Of a stretch of 64,000 bases of DNA, positions 10,708 through 20,759 are shown piece by piece. Position 1 is the stretch's first letter. Each line of letters starts with the position of its first letter. The stretch spans positions 248,001 to 312,000 of the forward strand of contig NZ_AAUW01000005.1 of assembly GCF_000168975.1 (NCBI RefSeq). The letters run 5' to 3'. The notes under the pieces are model-generated. The model ran no database searches, was not told the DNA's origin, and saw nothing but the letters and a program-made list of their open reading frames with translations. The position numbers and the translations under genes were made by a program. The DNA is from Roseibium aggregatum IAM 12614. Its GTDB lineage: Bacteria; Pseudomonadota; Alphaproteobacteria; Rhizobiales; Stappiaceae.

Positions 10708-11853
10708 ATGTCGAGCGAAGATCTCACAGCTCCACTAGGCATGGGCAAGCGGCGGCTCGTCAGGCTGCCGTTCGGTCTTATCGGGGTCGGTATTCTGAGC
10801 GTCATCGTCACGTCGACGCTCGTCTGGATCACCGTTGTCGACGACCCGCTGGGCGGCGAACCCGTCGCCGTTCTGCCGCTCGATGCTATCGTCGAAGGCG
10901 TGACCTCCCAGGACATTGAAGTGGTCGAGATCCGCCCGGGCATTGACGGCGATCTGGGCCCGAACCTGCGCCCGGAAAGCAGCAAGGATCTGCTTGGCCC
11001 GCGCTATGACATGGTCATGCGTCCCGACGGACTTGGTCCGAACGCACCGGTCACCAGCTTGTCGATCAATCCGGACAGCCGCGTCAGCGAACGCTCAGAT
11101 TTTGGCTTCCTTCCGAAGATCAGCGACGCAGGCGTCCGTCCGCTGGATGCCTATTCACGGCCGGTCGTGCGCGAATTCACCTCGATACCGAAAATTGCCG
11201 TCATCGTGACCGGTCTCGGACTGAGTGAAACCGGCACCCAGAACGCGATCACCCGCTTGCCGGCCGATACGACCTTTGCGCTCGCACCCTATGGCGGTGA
11301 TCTGGACGTGTGGATGCAGCAGGCCCGGACCAAGGGCCACGAACTGCTGCTGCAACTGCCGCTGGAGCCGTTCGATTTTCCGGACAACGACCCTGGGCCG
11401 CATACGTTGCTGGTCAGCCTGCGCCCCAACGAGATGATGGATCGTCTCGGGTTCCTGCTGACGCGGGCAACCAATTATGTCGGCGTCATTCCCGAAATGG
11501 GAGCTCGTTTCACGGCAACCAAGCCGTCGATGGAGTTCCTGTTGGAAAAACTGAAGGCCCGTGGCCTGATGTTTGCCGACAATGGCACCTCTTCCAGATC
11601 CATCGCGGATGAAGTCGCCAAGGAAAAACGCATCCCCTTCAGCGGGGTGGACGTGGTGCTGGACGAAGTGCCGCGCGAAGATGATATTGACGCCAAGCTG
11701 TTGCAGCTCGAAAGTGTCGCCCGTGCCCGCGGGGTCGCGGTGGCAACCGCCTCGGCCTTGCCGGTCACCGTGCGGCAACTGGAAAAGTGGGTCCAGGACC
11801 TGGAAGAACGGGGCCTCCAGCTTGTTCCGGTCAGCGCGACCATTGACCGATAA
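10708..11853 (+). CDS. Divergent polysaccharide deacetylase (YibQ-like)
   Basis: A 381-residue protein with one N-terminal membrane helix (about residues 19-45). The C-terminal half matches the divergent polysaccharide deacetylase family (DUF610, YibQ): IAVIVTGLGLSE, FALAPYG, GHELLLQLPLEPFD and the PEMGARFTA block. The family usually sits beside envC and ctpA, as here. A catalytic role has not been shown for most members. It follows the ctpA terminator by about 70 bases and precedes rppH by 30. Confidence 0.88.
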   Translation: MSSEDLTAPLGMGKRRLVRLPFGLIGVGILSVIVTSTLVWITVVDDPLGGEPVAVLPLDAIVEGVTSQDIEVVEIRPGIDGDLGPNLRPESSKDLLGPRYDMVMRPDGLGPNAPVTSLSINPDSRVSERSDFGFLPKISDAGVRPLDAYSRPVVREFTSIPKIAVIVTGLGLSETGTQNAITRLPADTTFALAPYGGDLDVWMQQARTKGHELLLQLPLEPFDFPDNDPGPHTLLVSLRPNEMMDRLGFLLTRATNYVGVIPEMGARFTATKPSMEFLLEKLKARGLMFADNGTSSRSIADEVAKEKRIPFSGVDVVLDEVPREDDIDAKLLQLESVARARGVAVATASALPVTVRQLEKWVQDLEERGLQLVPVSATIDR

Positions 11854-11883
11854 TGTCTGCACATTGAATTCCAAGAGGTTTTT

Positions 11884-12414
11884 GTGACGAAGCTGGCACT
11901 CGGACCGGGGTTCCCGGAACCTGTCGACGGTCTTCCTTACCGGCCCTGCGTCGGGATCATGCTCATCAACAAGGCGGGCAAGGTCTGGATCGGCAGCCGC
12001 GACGACGGCGGCAGTTCATCCAACTACGAATACTGCTGGCAGATGCCGCAGGGCGGTATCGACAAGGGCGAGGCGCCGGAACCGGCGGCCCGGCGCGAGC
12101 TTTACGAGGAAACCTCGATCAAATCCGTCACCCTGCTTGAAGAAGCGCCGGAATGGTTTGCCTACGACTATCCGGATGAGGTCGTCCGCATGTCTCGCAA
12201 GGGCAAGTATCGCGGACAGGCGCAGCGCTGGATCGCTTACCGATTCGACGGATCGGAAGACGAGATCAACATCCTGAACCCGCCCGATGGCCATACGGCG
12301 GAATTCAGCAACTGGCGCTGGGAAGATGCTGACCGTCTGCCTGGCCTGATCGTGCCGTTCAAGCGCCCGGTCTATGAGCGTGTTGTTGCAGCGTTTTCTC
12401 ATCTGACGTCCTGA
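11884..12414 (+). CDS. rppH: RNA pyrophosphohydrolase RppH
   Basis: Nudix hydrolase that removes pyrophosphate from 5'-triphosphate RNA and so starts RNase E-dependent decay. The Nudix box is at 57-79 (G-x5-E-x7-REL-Y-EE), with Ser replacing the usual Gly near its end. [17 protein letters not shown] and the AQRWIAYRF block are RppH/YgdP features. It starts at GTG 11884 with AGAGG five bases upstream. 176 residues, slightly longer than the E. coli protein. A strong terminator follows. Confidence 0.94.
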   Translation: MTKLALGPGFPEPVDGLPYRPCVGIMLINKAGKVWIGSRDDGGSSSNYEYCWQMPQGGIDKGEAPEPAARRELYEETSIKSVTLLEEAPEWFAYDYPDEVVRMSRKGKYRGQAQRWIAYRFDGSEDEINILNPPDGHTAEFSNWRWEDADRLPGLIVPFKRPVYERVVAAFSHLTS

Positions 12415-12484
12415 GACGAAGCTGTCTGAACAGGCTTGGATGATGGTCCGGCCCCGCCGGTTTTCGTAAACCCGTTCCCTGCGA

Positions 12485-12527
12485 GGAACTCCAAAGCGTC
12501 AGCATTGGAGTTCCGTTTGTCGTTTTT
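12485..12527 (+). terminator. Intrinsic terminator after rppH
   Basis: Perfect 10-bp inverted repeat GGAACTCCAA (12485-12494) and TTGGAGTTCC (12505-12514) with a 10-base loop, then GTTTGTCGTTTTT. It separates rppH from the formate dehydrogenase operon. Confidence 0.75.
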
Positions 12528-12687
12528 CAAACAGACAGGCTGAAGCGGCGCGGCTAACATCCGGACCAAATTACGGGGTAGGTAAGGGGGATCGCGGTTG
12601 CGAACTGCCTGTCAACGCCGCGAAGGTCAAGAAAAGGGGCGCGGACGCGAAATCCAGATGCGCTCCAACACTATGGGAGGTACGCCA

Positions 12688-14364
12688 ATGTCGTTCGGCA
12701 AGGGGCTTTCACGCAAGCCATCCCAGCCAAAAGGGCGTCAGGTGGATGATGCGGCTCTGGACGAGGTCCGCAAACTGCTGGGCGACGAGCCGCGCCGGCG
12801 CGACCTGCTTATCGAACACCTCCACAAGATCCAGGACGCATTCGGCTGCCTGGAAGCCCGGCATCTGCGCGCGCTGGCAGACGAGATGCGTCTGTCGCAG
12901 GTTGAAGTCTATGAAGTCGCGAGCTTCTATCATCATTTCGACATCGTGCGCGAAGGCGACGTCAGGCCTGCGCCGCTGACCGTTCGGGTTTGCGACAGCG
13001 TTGCCTGTGCACTGAAGGGCGCGGATGCTCTGGCGGCAGCACTCGAAGCCGGGGTCGATCCGGCGAAAGTCCGCATTCAGAAAGTTCCCTGCATCGGCCG
13101 CTGTGCCGGTGCCCCGGCTGTCCAGGTCGGCAAGCGGGCCATCGACAATGCCAGCGAGGTCTCCGTGCGCGCGGCCCTTTTCGAGGGAAATTCAGATCCT
13201 GCGGTTCCCGATTACATCAAGCTGGACTCTTATCGTGCCGCCGGTGGCTACGCGTTGCTGGAACGCGTGCGTGCCGGGGAACTGGACGCGGTGGAAATCG
13301 CGGACAAGGCCCTGGACGCAGGGCTGCGCGGCCTCGGCGGTGCCGGCTTTCCCACCGGCACGAAATGGAAGATCGTCCACGATCTGCCAGCTCCGAAATA
13401 CCTCACCATCAATGGTGACGAAGGCGAACCGGGCACATTCAAGGACCGCGTTCATCTGGAGCGGGATCCGCACCGGCTTCTGGAAGGCGCGCTGATTGCC
13501 GCTCATGCGATGTCAGCAGCGCGCATCTATCTCTATATGCGCGATGAATATCCTGCGGTCCTTGAAATCCTGCGGACGGAAATCGAGGCGCTGCGTCAGG
13601 CCGGTATCATCACGACCATCGACATTGAGCTGCGCCGCGGGGCAGGGGCCTACATCTGCGGCGAAGAAAGCGCGATGATCGAATCGATCGAAGGCAAGCG
13701 CGGCCTGCCGCGTCACCGCCCACCCTTCATTGCGCAGGTTGGCCTGTTCGACCGGCCGACGCTCAACCACAATGTCGAGACCTTGTTCTGGATCCGGGAC
13801 ATTGTCGAAAAAGGTCCGGAGTGGTTTGCCAGCCAGGGACGGCGCGGCCACAAGGGCTATCGCTCCTTCTCGGTCTCCGGCCGCGTCAAGGAGCCAGGTG
13901 TCAAGCTGGCCCCTGCGGGCATCACGATGAACGAACTTCTGGTGGAATTCTGCGGTGGCATGGAGGATGGCCACGCCTTCAAGGGGTATCTGCCGGGCGG
14001 CGCTTCAGGCGGCATCCTGCCGGCCTCCCTTGCCGACGAGCCGCTTGATTTCGGCACGCTCGACAAATACGGCTGTTTCATAGGCAGCCATGCCATCGTC
14101 GTTTTCTCCGACCAGGATGACATGCGCGATGTGGCACTGAACCTGATGCGTTTCTTCAAGCACGAGAGTTGCGGCCAGTGCACGCCTTGCCGCTCCGGAA
14201 CGGAGAAGATGGAACATCTGCTGGCGGCAGGAGACTGGGACAAGGCCAAGATCGCCGATCTCGACGCCGTCATGCGCTCGGCATCGATCTGCGGCCTCGG
14301 GCAGGCAGCCAGCAACCCGGTCACATCGGTGCTGAAATTTTTCCCGGAGGAGTTTGAGGCATGA
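12688..14364 (+). CDS. NAD-dependent formate dehydrogenase, fused NuoE/NuoF-type beta subunit
   Basis: Diaphorase subunit that passes electrons from the alpha subunit to NAD+. 558 residues. The NuoE-like part has the [2Fe-2S] cysteines Cys102, Cys107, Cys135 and Cys139. The NuoF-like part has the FMN/NAD glycine loop LRGLGGAGFPTGTKW (213-227), NGDEGEPGTFKDR (242-254) and the [4Fe-4S] cysteines 495, 498, 501 and 535. ATG 12688 is chosen for GGGAGG at 12675-12680; in-frame starts at 12598 and 12658 lack a site. FdsABG enzymes carry these as two genes (fdsG, fdsB); the fusion resembles Methylobacterium Fdh1B. It overlaps the alpha gene by four bases. Confidence 0.92.
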   Translation: MSFGKGLSRKPSQPKGRQVDDAALDEVRKLLGDEPRRRDLLIEHLHKIQDAFGCLEARHLRALADEMRLSQVEVYEVASFYHHFDIVREGDVRPAPLTVRVCDSVACALKGADALAAALEAGVDPAKVRIQKVPCIGRCAGAPAVQVGKRAIDNASEVSVRAALFEGNSDPAVPDYIKLDSYRAAGGYALLERVRAGELDAVEIADKALDAGLRGLGGAGFPTGTKWKIVHDLPAPKYLTINGDEGEPGTFKDRVHLERDPHRLLEGALIAAHAMSAARIYLYMRDEYPAVLEILRTEIEALRQAGIITTIDIELRRGAGAYICGEESAMIESIEGKRGLPRHRPPFIAQVGLFDRPTLNHNVETLFWIRDIVEKGPEWFASQGRRGHKGYRSFSVSGRVKEPGVKLAPAGITMNELLVEFCGGMEDGHAFKGYLPGGASGGILPASLADEPLDFGTLDKYGCFIGSHAIVVFSDQDDMRDVALNLMRFFKHESCGQCTPCRSGTEKMEHLLAAGDWDKAKIADLDAVMRSASICGLGQAASNPVTSVLKFFPEEFEA

Positions 14365-17129
14365 GCCAGGTCACTTTCTCTCTCGACGGCCGGATGGTCA
14401 CTGCGGAAGACGGTGAAACCATCTGGCAAGTTGCCAAGCGCGAAGGCGTAGCCATCCCGCATCTCTGCCACAAGGACGCGCCGGGTTACCGGTCTGACGG
14501 CAACTGCCGTGCCTGTATGGTCGATATCGAAGGCGAGCGCGTGCTTGCCGCCTCCTGCATTCGCACCCCTGCCGAAGGCATGGTGGTGAAGACCACCAGC
14601 GAACGCGCCACCAAGGCGCGCGAAATGGTGTTCGAACTTCTGGCCGCCGACCAGCCGTCACGCGACCACCATCCCGATCCGGAAAGCGATTTCTGGAAAT
14701 GGTCCGACCGCGTCGGCGTTTCCACCAGCCGCTTTGCGCCCTGCGCCAAACCGGCGCAGGACATTTCCCATCCGGCAATCGCGGTCAATCTCGACGCCTG
14801 TATCGCCTGCAACCTGTGCGAACGGGCCTGCCGGGAAGTGCAGGTCAACGACGTCATCGGCATGGCCGATCGGGGATCGCACACGGTGCCGGTGTTCGAT
14901 CTGGCGGACCCGATGGGGCTTTCCACATGCGTTGCCTGCGGCGAATGCGTGTCGGCCTGTCCGACCGGGGCCCTGATGGAAAAGAGCCTTCTGGACGCAA
15001 CTGCCAGCAAGCGCGAGATCTTTGCCGAAGAAACCGTCGACAGCGTCTGCCCCTTCTGCGGCGTCGGCTGTCTGACGTCGGTCTCGGTGAAGGACGGCAG
15101 GATCGTCAGCGTTGAAGGCCGAGACGGCCCGGCCAACGAAAACCGGCTTTGCGTGAAGGGCCGCTTCGGTTTTGACTATGTTTCGAGCCCGGAGCGCCTG
15201 ACCAGACCGCTGATCCGGCGGGACGATGCGCCCAAGCGCGGCGACATTGCCATGACGCTGGAAAATCATCTCGACTATTTCCGCGAAGCGACCTGGGAAG
15301 AAGCGCTCGAGCGGGCTGCTGGTGGCCTGAAAGCGGTCTATGACGCCAAGGGAGGCCGGGGCATTGCCGGCTTCGGCTCGGCCAAGGGCTCCAACGAAGA
15401 GGCTTATCTCTTCCAGAGGCTCATCCGCCAGGGCTTCCAGACAAACAACGTCGACCATTGCACGCGTCTCTGCCACGCGTCATCCGTGGCCGCGCTCATG
15501 GAAGGCATCGGCTCGGGTGCGGTGACGGCGCCTTTCAATGCCGCCGGCGATGCCGACTGCATGATCGTGATCGGGGCTCGTCCGGAACAGAACCATCCGG
15601 TTGCCGCGACCTACATCAAGCAGGCGGCCAAGAACGGCACCAAGCTGATCGTCATGGATCCGCGCGGCCAGGGGCTGATGCGCTTTGCCGACTACGGCTT
15701 GAAGTTCAAGCCGGGCACGGATGTCGCGATGTTGAACGCGATCCTCAATGTCATCATTACCGAAGGCCTCTACGACAGCCAGTATATCGCCGCCCATGTG
15801 GATGGCTTCGAGGCGCTTAAGGAAAAGATCGCCGATTTTACGCCGGAAGCGATGGAGCCGGTCTGCGGCATCGACGCGCAAACCCTGCGGGAAGTCGCAA
15901 GGCTTTATGCCACCAGCGCCAAGTCGATCATCTTCTGGGGCATGGGTGTTTCGCAGCATGTCCACGGCACCGATAACGTCCGCTGTCTGATTGCCATGGC
16001 ACTGACCACCGGCCAGATCGGCCGCCCGGGCACGGGCCTGCATCCGCTGCGCGGTCAGAACAACGTGCAAGGGGCGTCCGATGCGGGCCTCATTCCGATG
16101 GTTTTCCCTGACTATCGTTCGGTTGAAAACCCGGACATCCGCGCCGAATACGAGGACGCCTGGGGCCGCACGCTCGACCCCGTGCGCGGTCTGACCGTGG
16201 TGGAGATCATGGACGACATCCTGGACGGCGGCATCGAGGCGATGTTCGTTCAGGGCGAAAACCCGGCGATGTCCGACCCGGACCAGGCGCATGCGCGCAA
16301 GGCGCTGGCCAGTCTGAAGCATCTGGTGGTTCAGGACATCTTCCTGACGGAAACCGCCTGGCATGCGGACGTGATCCTGCCGGCCTCCGCCCATGCGGAA
16401 AAGCTCGGCACCTACACCAACACAAACCGCCAGGTCCAGATAGGCCGTCCTTGCGTGCCGATGCCGGGCGAAGCTCGGGCCGACTGGCAGATTCTCATCG
16501 ACCTCGCCAATCGCCTGGGGCTCAACTGGACCTATGACGGCGTGCCGGCGATCTACGAGGAAATGCGCTCGCATATGGGCTCGCTGAGCAACATTTCCTG
16601 GGAGCGGCTGGAGCGCGACGGCACGGTCACCTATCCGGCGGACGCTCCGGACAAGCCGGGCAACGAAATCCTGTTCGGCCAGTCCTTTCCGACTGCCGAT
16701 GGCCGCGGCCGCATCGTGCCGACGGACCTGGTGCCGCCGGACGAACTGCCTGACGACGAGTTCCCGCTGGTGCTGACCACAGGCCGCATGCTGGAGCATT
16801 GGCACACCGGTGCCATGACGCGTCGTGCGCAAGTGCTCAACGCCATCGAACCGGAGGCCGTCGTCTCCATGAACCCGCGCGACATCAAGCTGTCAGGTCT
16901 GGACATCGGCCAGCAGGTGAGGGTGGAAACACGGCGCGGCGCGATCACATTGACCCTGCGCGCCGACCGGGACGTGTCGACAGGAATGCTGTTCATCCCG
17001 TTCTGCTTCAGCGAAGCACCGGCCAACTTCCTGACCAACCCGCAGCTTGACCCCTTCGGCAAGATCCCGGAGTTCAAATTCTGCGCGGCCCGGATCGGAC
17101 CGGCCGGTCAGCAGCAGGCGGCAGAGTGA
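14361..17129 (+). CDS. NAD-dependent formate dehydrogenase, alpha (catalytic) subunit
   Basis: Oxidises formate to CO2 at a Mo/W-bis-molybdopterin site. 922 residues: N-terminal NuoG-like [2Fe-2S] region (Cys36, 49, 52, 66); two ferredoxin-type [4Fe-4S] clusters (CIACNLCERAC at 147-157, CVACGECVSAC at 190-200); a further [4Fe-4S] motif from 230 (CPFCGVGC); then the molybdopterin domain. The catalytic residue is Cys371 followed by His372 (CTRLCH), so it is a cysteine and not a selenocysteine enzyme. No FdsC/FdsD-type maturation gene follows. Whether Mo or W is used cannot be read from sequence. Confidence 0.95.
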   Translation: MSQVTFSLDGRMVTAEDGETIWQVAKREGVAIPHLCHKDAPGYRSDGNCRACMVDIEGERVLAASCIRTPAEGMVVKTTSERATKAREMVFELLAADQPSRDHHPDPESDFWKWSDRVGVSTSRFAPCAKPAQDISHPAIAVNLDACIACNLCERACREVQVNDVIGMADRGSHTVPVFDLADPMGLSTCVACGECVSACPTGALMEKSLLDATASKREIFAEETVDSVCPFCGVGCLTSVSVKDGRIVSVEGRDGPANENRLCVKGRFGFDYVSSPERLTRPLIRRDDAPKRGDIAMTLENHLDYFREATWEEALERAAGGLKAVYDAKGGRGIAGFGSAKGSNEEAYLFQRLIRQGFQTNNVDHCTRLCHASSVAALMEGIGSGAVTAPFNAAGDADCMIVIGARPEQNHPVAATYIKQAAKNGTKLIVMDPRGQGLMRFADYGLKFKPGTDVAMLNAILNVIITEGLYDSQYIAAHVDGFEALKEKIADFTPEAMEPVCGIDAQTLREVARLYATSAKSIIFWGMGVSQHVHGTDNVRCLIAMALTTGQIGRPGTGLHPLRGQNNVQGASDAGLIPMVFPDYRSVENPDIRAEYEDAWGRTLDPVRGLTVVEIMDDILDGGIEAMFVQGENPAMSDPDQAHARKALASLKHLVVQDIFLTETAWHADVILPASAHAEKLGTYTNTNRQVQIGRPCVPMPGEARADWQILIDLANRLGLNWTYDGVPAIYEEMRSHMGSLSNISWERLERDGTVTYPADAPDKPGNEILFGQSFPTADGRGRIVPTDLVPPDELPDDEFPLVLTTGRMLEHWHTGAMTRRAQVLNAIEPEAVVSMNPRDIKLSGLDIGQQVRVETRRGAITLTLRADRDVSTGMLFIPFCFSEAPANFLTNPQLDPFGKIPEFKFCAARIGPAGQQQAAE

Positions 17130-17174
17130 CGCCGGTTCCTGCAGAGGTTCGAAGGAAGAAATGATTGCTTCGGG

Positions 17175-17211
17175 GCAAAAAAGGGCGGCCACTGGCCGCC
17201 CTTTTGGTTTT
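17175..17211. terminator. Bidirectional terminator between convergent genes
   Basis: Perfect 10-bp stem AAGGGCGGCC (17181-17190) and GGCCGCCCTT (17194-17203), loop ACT, with TTGGTTTTT after it on + and an A-run before it (T-run on -). It can end both the formate dehydrogenase transcript and the minus-strand gene. Confidence 0.8.
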
Positions 17212-17233
17212 TGCATCTATGTGATCATAGCGA

Positions 17234-19402
17234 TCAATTCGCGACAACCTTGACCGCCAGCAGATCCGGCAGGGTCTGCGGTGCTGCCATCGAGCCAAGG
17301 ATCTGAGCCAGCGGAACCGGGTTCGGCGGGGTCAGGGTTACCTTCAGTTCGCCCGGATTGTTGAGGAACTTCGAGGCAGCTTCGCTGATCATCTGCGTGA
17401 ACGCCGGGTTCTGGATGGGAGCGGTCATCTGCGCCGCTTGTGCCACCAGGGCTTCCCGGAAGACATTTTCCGGAATGTTCTGGGCTTCGGCCATATGGGC
17501 CACACCCTTTTTGGTGAGGCCGGCATCCTTGAACGTCAGCGACGCATCTACAAACTGCGCAACCACAAGTGCCATCTGTCCCTGGTTTTCAGGATCTTCG
17601 AACAGCGACTTCGGCACATTGGCGAGACGAGCGGACAATTCTGCCCGGCCAAGGCCTTCGACATCCACCATCATGCGTTCCAGGCGCAGTTCCAGCGTTG
17701 CTTCGTCCCAGTAGAGCCGGGTCTCATCGGACCAGACAACATTTTTCAGGTCGAGTGCTTCAAGAAGAGCCTGGACTTCCGGATCATCGATGGTTTCGAC
17801 GGGTACTTTCAGCCCGTCGGTTCGAGTGTGTACGCTGGTCGGGATCGGCGGTACCGTTGTGGACAGCGTCATCTCGGTCCGGCCGATTTCGGTCCGCCCG
17901 ATATCCGGAATGTTGAGATCAAGCCCCTCAAGCTCATAGCCGAACGAACGCGGCATGAACGCCCGGGCGACGTCCATCGGATGATCTTCGCCGAAGGTGG
18001 GATCGGCCATCAACGTGCTGATCATGGCGCGCATGGGCGTATATTCGGCAAATTCGATGTCGCCGACAGCCGCCCAGTCGAGCTTGAACGATGCGCCCTC
18101 CGGCAGTTCCGGGGCGTCGAGACCGACGATCATCATTTCGCCGATGCCGTCGGAATTGATTTGCGACATCGCCATTTCCTTGATGGCGACCTCGATCGGC
18201 TTCTCAGGGCCTGGTGTCGGAACGGTCACGTTGATGCCGCTGACGCGGGCATCGGTAACCCCGAACGACCGGTAGAACTGGAAGACGCCGGTGATCAGTT
18301 CCTCAGGCGCCGGAGCCTGCTTCGTGAACAGCCCGTCGAACAGGGCGAGAATGTTGTTGTCGCGCTTGACGACCGTGAGTTCCTCAATCGAGGTCTTGTC
18401 GACGGTTATTTCAACTGCGAGCCCGTCGCCGAGATCCTGTTTGGATTTGTAGTCGATTGCCGAGGCTGATCCGAGCATGACCACTTCATCGCCGGTTTCC
18501 GGAACATCGGGGTCGAACAGATCGAAGAACACGACTGCGTCCATGTCCTTGTAGATCGTTTTGCCCTGGCTGGTGGTCTGGTTCAGCATCTGGCCCGAGG
18601 TCGTGTCCAGGGTCTGCATCGACTGGCTCATGCTGTCGATCGTGTATTCCCCGATCCGTCCGTCTTCGGCATCGGCCATGCGGTAGCCGGCAATCTGCAT
18701 GGTGCCCGAAAGGACCAGAGTGTCCTTGCCGTCTTCGGTCTCATGAGCCTCGATGGTCATGGCCGTGTTGTCGGCCTTGACTTCGTCGTAGGAGGTGAGA
18801 AGCGCCGCCTTCACGAACGGCAGCCAGCGGCTGACCTGATGTGCCTCATCTTCTGCCGGCACTTCCGGCATGGTGAAGCTGTAGTTCGTGGCGGATACTC
18901 CACTCAGCCGGCCATCGATCTTCAGCCTGCCCTTGCCTTCGGCGCTGGCGGAAACAACCATTTCTGAATCGTCGGAATAGACCCAGCTTGCGGCGGCAAA
19001 CTCGCCGTCTTCATGACTGAGCCCTGTAATAGTGACCGTGCCGCTGCTGAATGAAAGCGAATAGGTCAGGTCGGTCAGCTTGGCCGGTTCGATATCCGTT
19101 GCGCCGTCGTTGCCCGTGACATCCGTTTCCTCGGCCGGGATATCTTCGATTGTTCCGCTCAAGGAAATCGTGCTGTCGGTCAGGGTCAGCGTGTCGGTGC
19201 CTGCATCGTAAGCGATGCTGCCGTTCTCGACCTCGACACCCAGGTTCCTCAAACCTTCGACATAGGCTTCATAGGCATCTTCTCCTGTGTCCTGTGCAAA
19301 GGCGGAACCGGAGACCAGCGCAAGCGCGGTGCCGAGCATGAACAGCCGGACGCGCGCCCTGGCCGGTTTGGATGAGAAAACGGAAGCGGGCTGGAAATTC
19401 AA
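17234..19402 (-). CDS. Large secreted protein of unknown function
   Basis: A 722-residue protein that I cannot assign to a named family with confidence. It has a signal sequence (about residues 17-36, RLFMLGTALALVSGSAFA) with a likely AxA cleavage site, then a beta-rich, acidic, Thr/Asp-rich body with no further membrane segment. Short stretches such as GTDTLTLTDSTISLSG and KVTLTPPNPVPLAQI suggest a periplasmic or outer-membrane-associated beta structure, perhaps of a DUF2125/DUF945-like type; this is a guess. It stands alone between convergent formate dehydrogenase and co-directional queG. No cysteines or enzyme motifs stand out. Confidence 0.75.
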   Translation of the reverse strand: MNFQPASVFSSKPARARVRLFMLGTALALVSGSAFAQDTGEDAYEAYVEGLRNLGVEVENGSIAYDAGTDTLTLTDSTISLSGTIEDIPAEETDVTGNDGATDIEPAKLTDLTYSLSFSSGTVTITGLSHEDGEFAAASWVYSDDSEMVVSASAEGKGRLKIDGRLSGVSATNYSFTMPEVPAEDEAHQVSRWLPFVKAALLTSYDEVKADNTAMTIEAHETEDGKDTLVLSGTMQIAGYRMADAEDGRIGEYTIDSMSQSMQTLDTTSGQMLNQTTSQGKTIYKDMDAVVFFDLFDPDVPETGDEVVMLGSASAIDYKSKQDLGDGLAVEITVDKTSIEELTVVKRDNNILALFDGLFTKQAPAPEELITGVFQFYRSFGVTDARVSGINVTVPTPGPEKPIEVAIKEMAMSQINSDGIGEMMIVGLDAPELPEGASFKLDWAAVGDIEFAEYTPMRAMISTLMADPTFGEDHPMDVARAFMPRSFGYELEGLDLNIPDIGRTEIGRTEMTLSTTVPPIPTSVHTRTDGLKVPVETIDDPEVQALLEALDLKNVVWSDETRLYWDEATLELRLERMMVDVEGLGRAELSARLANVPKSLFEDPENQGQMALVVAQFVDASLTFKDAGLTKKGVAHMAEAQNIPENVFREALVAQAAQMTAPIQNPAFTQMISEAASKFLNNPGELKVTLTPPNPVPLAQILGSMAAPQTLPDLLAVKVVAN

Positions 19403-19550
19403 TGTTGTGGCTCCAATAAAAAGATCGGAATCGAGCGGTTCGAACGAGGTCGGTCCCGATAGGGTTGGACATCTAAGTCCTCATCAAGACCTAGGCCATT
19501 CCATGACTATGTACCAATCACATGACAAGGTCGAATCGGGAAAAGCCGGA

Positions 19551-20729
19551 TCAGATTTGCGCGTGAAGCCACTCGGAGCGCACGATCTCGTCGGTTTCGA
19601 CGCGCAGTGCCGCGGTTTTGCGGTCCTGAAAATCTTCCTGTGCAGAAAGTTGCCTCAGCGCCCAGACTGCGGTGCTGCGCACAAGGGCATCGTCATCCGC
19701 CAGCAGCGCTTCCACCTTTTCAAGCAATGCTGGTTCGCCGGAGTTGCCGGCGGCGATCAGCACATTGCGCAGAAACTTGCCGCGGCCGATGCGCTTGACA
19801 GGCGATCCGGAAAAAAGCGTGCGAAAGGCAGCATCGTCCAGCGACAGGAGGTCCGCAAGCTTCGGATTGATCAGCTCGTCGCGGGCAATCAGCTTGGCCT
19901 CCCGGGCAGCTTCGGCAAACTTGTTCCAGGGGCAGGTGGCGAGGCAATCATCGCAGCCGTAGATCCGGTTGCCGATGGCTTTGCGAAAATCGTGGGGTAT
20001 GGGGCCGGGGTGTTCGATTGTGAGGTAGGAAATGCAGCGCCTGGCATCGAGCTGGTAGGGCGCGGGAAAGGCATTTGTCGGGCAACTGTCGAGGCAGGCG
20101 CGGCACGAGCCGCAATGATCGCGCTCCGCACCGCTCGGTGGCAGATCAAGCGTTGTAAAGATCGCGCCAAGAAAAAACCAGGATCCGAGCTCGCGGGATA
20201 CCAGGTTCGTATGCTTGCCCTGCCAGCCGAGCCCGGCAGCTTCGCCGAGCGGTTTTTCCATCACCGGAGCGGTGTCGACGAACACTTTCACGTCGCCGCC
20301 GGACCGGGAAACGAGCAAACTGGCCAGCTCCTTCAGGCGTCCCTTGATGACATCATGATAGTCGCGGTGGCGCGCATAGACGGAAATTCCGCCGGTGGTC
20401 TTGTCGGCAAGATGGGCGAGGGGATGCTCGTGCGGCGCGCTGCCGGGGCCGTAATTCATCGCCAGCATGATGACCGAGCGAACCTCCGGCCAAAGTGCCT
20501 GCGGTGAAGAACGCCGGTCAGCGGTTTCCGCCATCCAGCCCATACTGCCTTCATAGCCCTTGTCCAGGAAATGCCGCAGACGCTCGCCCGCCTGGGGGAT
20601 ACTGTCGGCAGCAGCGATCTTCACGCCATCGAAACCGAGGGTATGGGCCTTTTCTTCAAAGGCGGTCAGAAGCTTTTGGGTCTTATGGTCCAAGGCTTTC
20701 GGCGGCTCTTTGGAACGACGGATAGTCAA
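19551..20729 (-). CDS. queG: Epoxyqueuosine reductase QueG
   Basis: Cobalamin and [4Fe-4S] enzyme that reduces epoxyqueuosine to queuosine at the tRNA wobble position. 392 residues. The cluster cysteines are at 206, 209, 212, 216 ([11 protein letters not shown]) and 259, 262, 266 (CDDCLATC); VDTAP near 151-155 carries the catalytic Asp. The C-terminal part has HEAT-like repeats. The extreme start is a TTG at 20729 without a clear ribosome site, so an internal start such as TTG 20693 is possible. It follows fzlA by 30 bases on the same strand. Its cofactor is made by pathway genes at the far end of this window. Confidence 0.94.
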   Translation of the reverse strand: MTIRRSKEPPKALDHKTQKLLTAFEEKAHTLGFDGVKIAAADSIPQAGERLRHFLDKGYEGSMGWMAETADRRSSPQALWPEVRSVIMLAMNYGPGSAPHEHPLAHLADKTTGGISVYARHRDYHDVIKGRLKELASLLVSRSGGDVKVFVDTAPVMEKPLGEAAGLGWQGKHTNLVSRELGSWFFLGAIFTTLDLPPSGAERDHCGSCRACLDSCPTNAFPAPYQLDARRCISYLTIEHPGPIPHDFRKAIGNRIYGCDDCLATCPWNKFAEAAREAKLIARDELINPKLADLLSLDDAAFRTLFSGSPVKRIGRGKFLRNVLIAAGNSGEPALLEKVEALLADDDALVRSTAVWALRQLSAQEDFQDRKTAALRVETDEIVRSEWLHAQI

Positions 20730-20759
20730 CCGGTGTCGGTTGAACGCAGACAGAATGTC

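Noticed and set aside
15480..16832. 450-codon minus-strand frame within the formate dehydrogenase alpha gene
   Set aside because: Antisense of a well-conserved catalytic domain; no family features.
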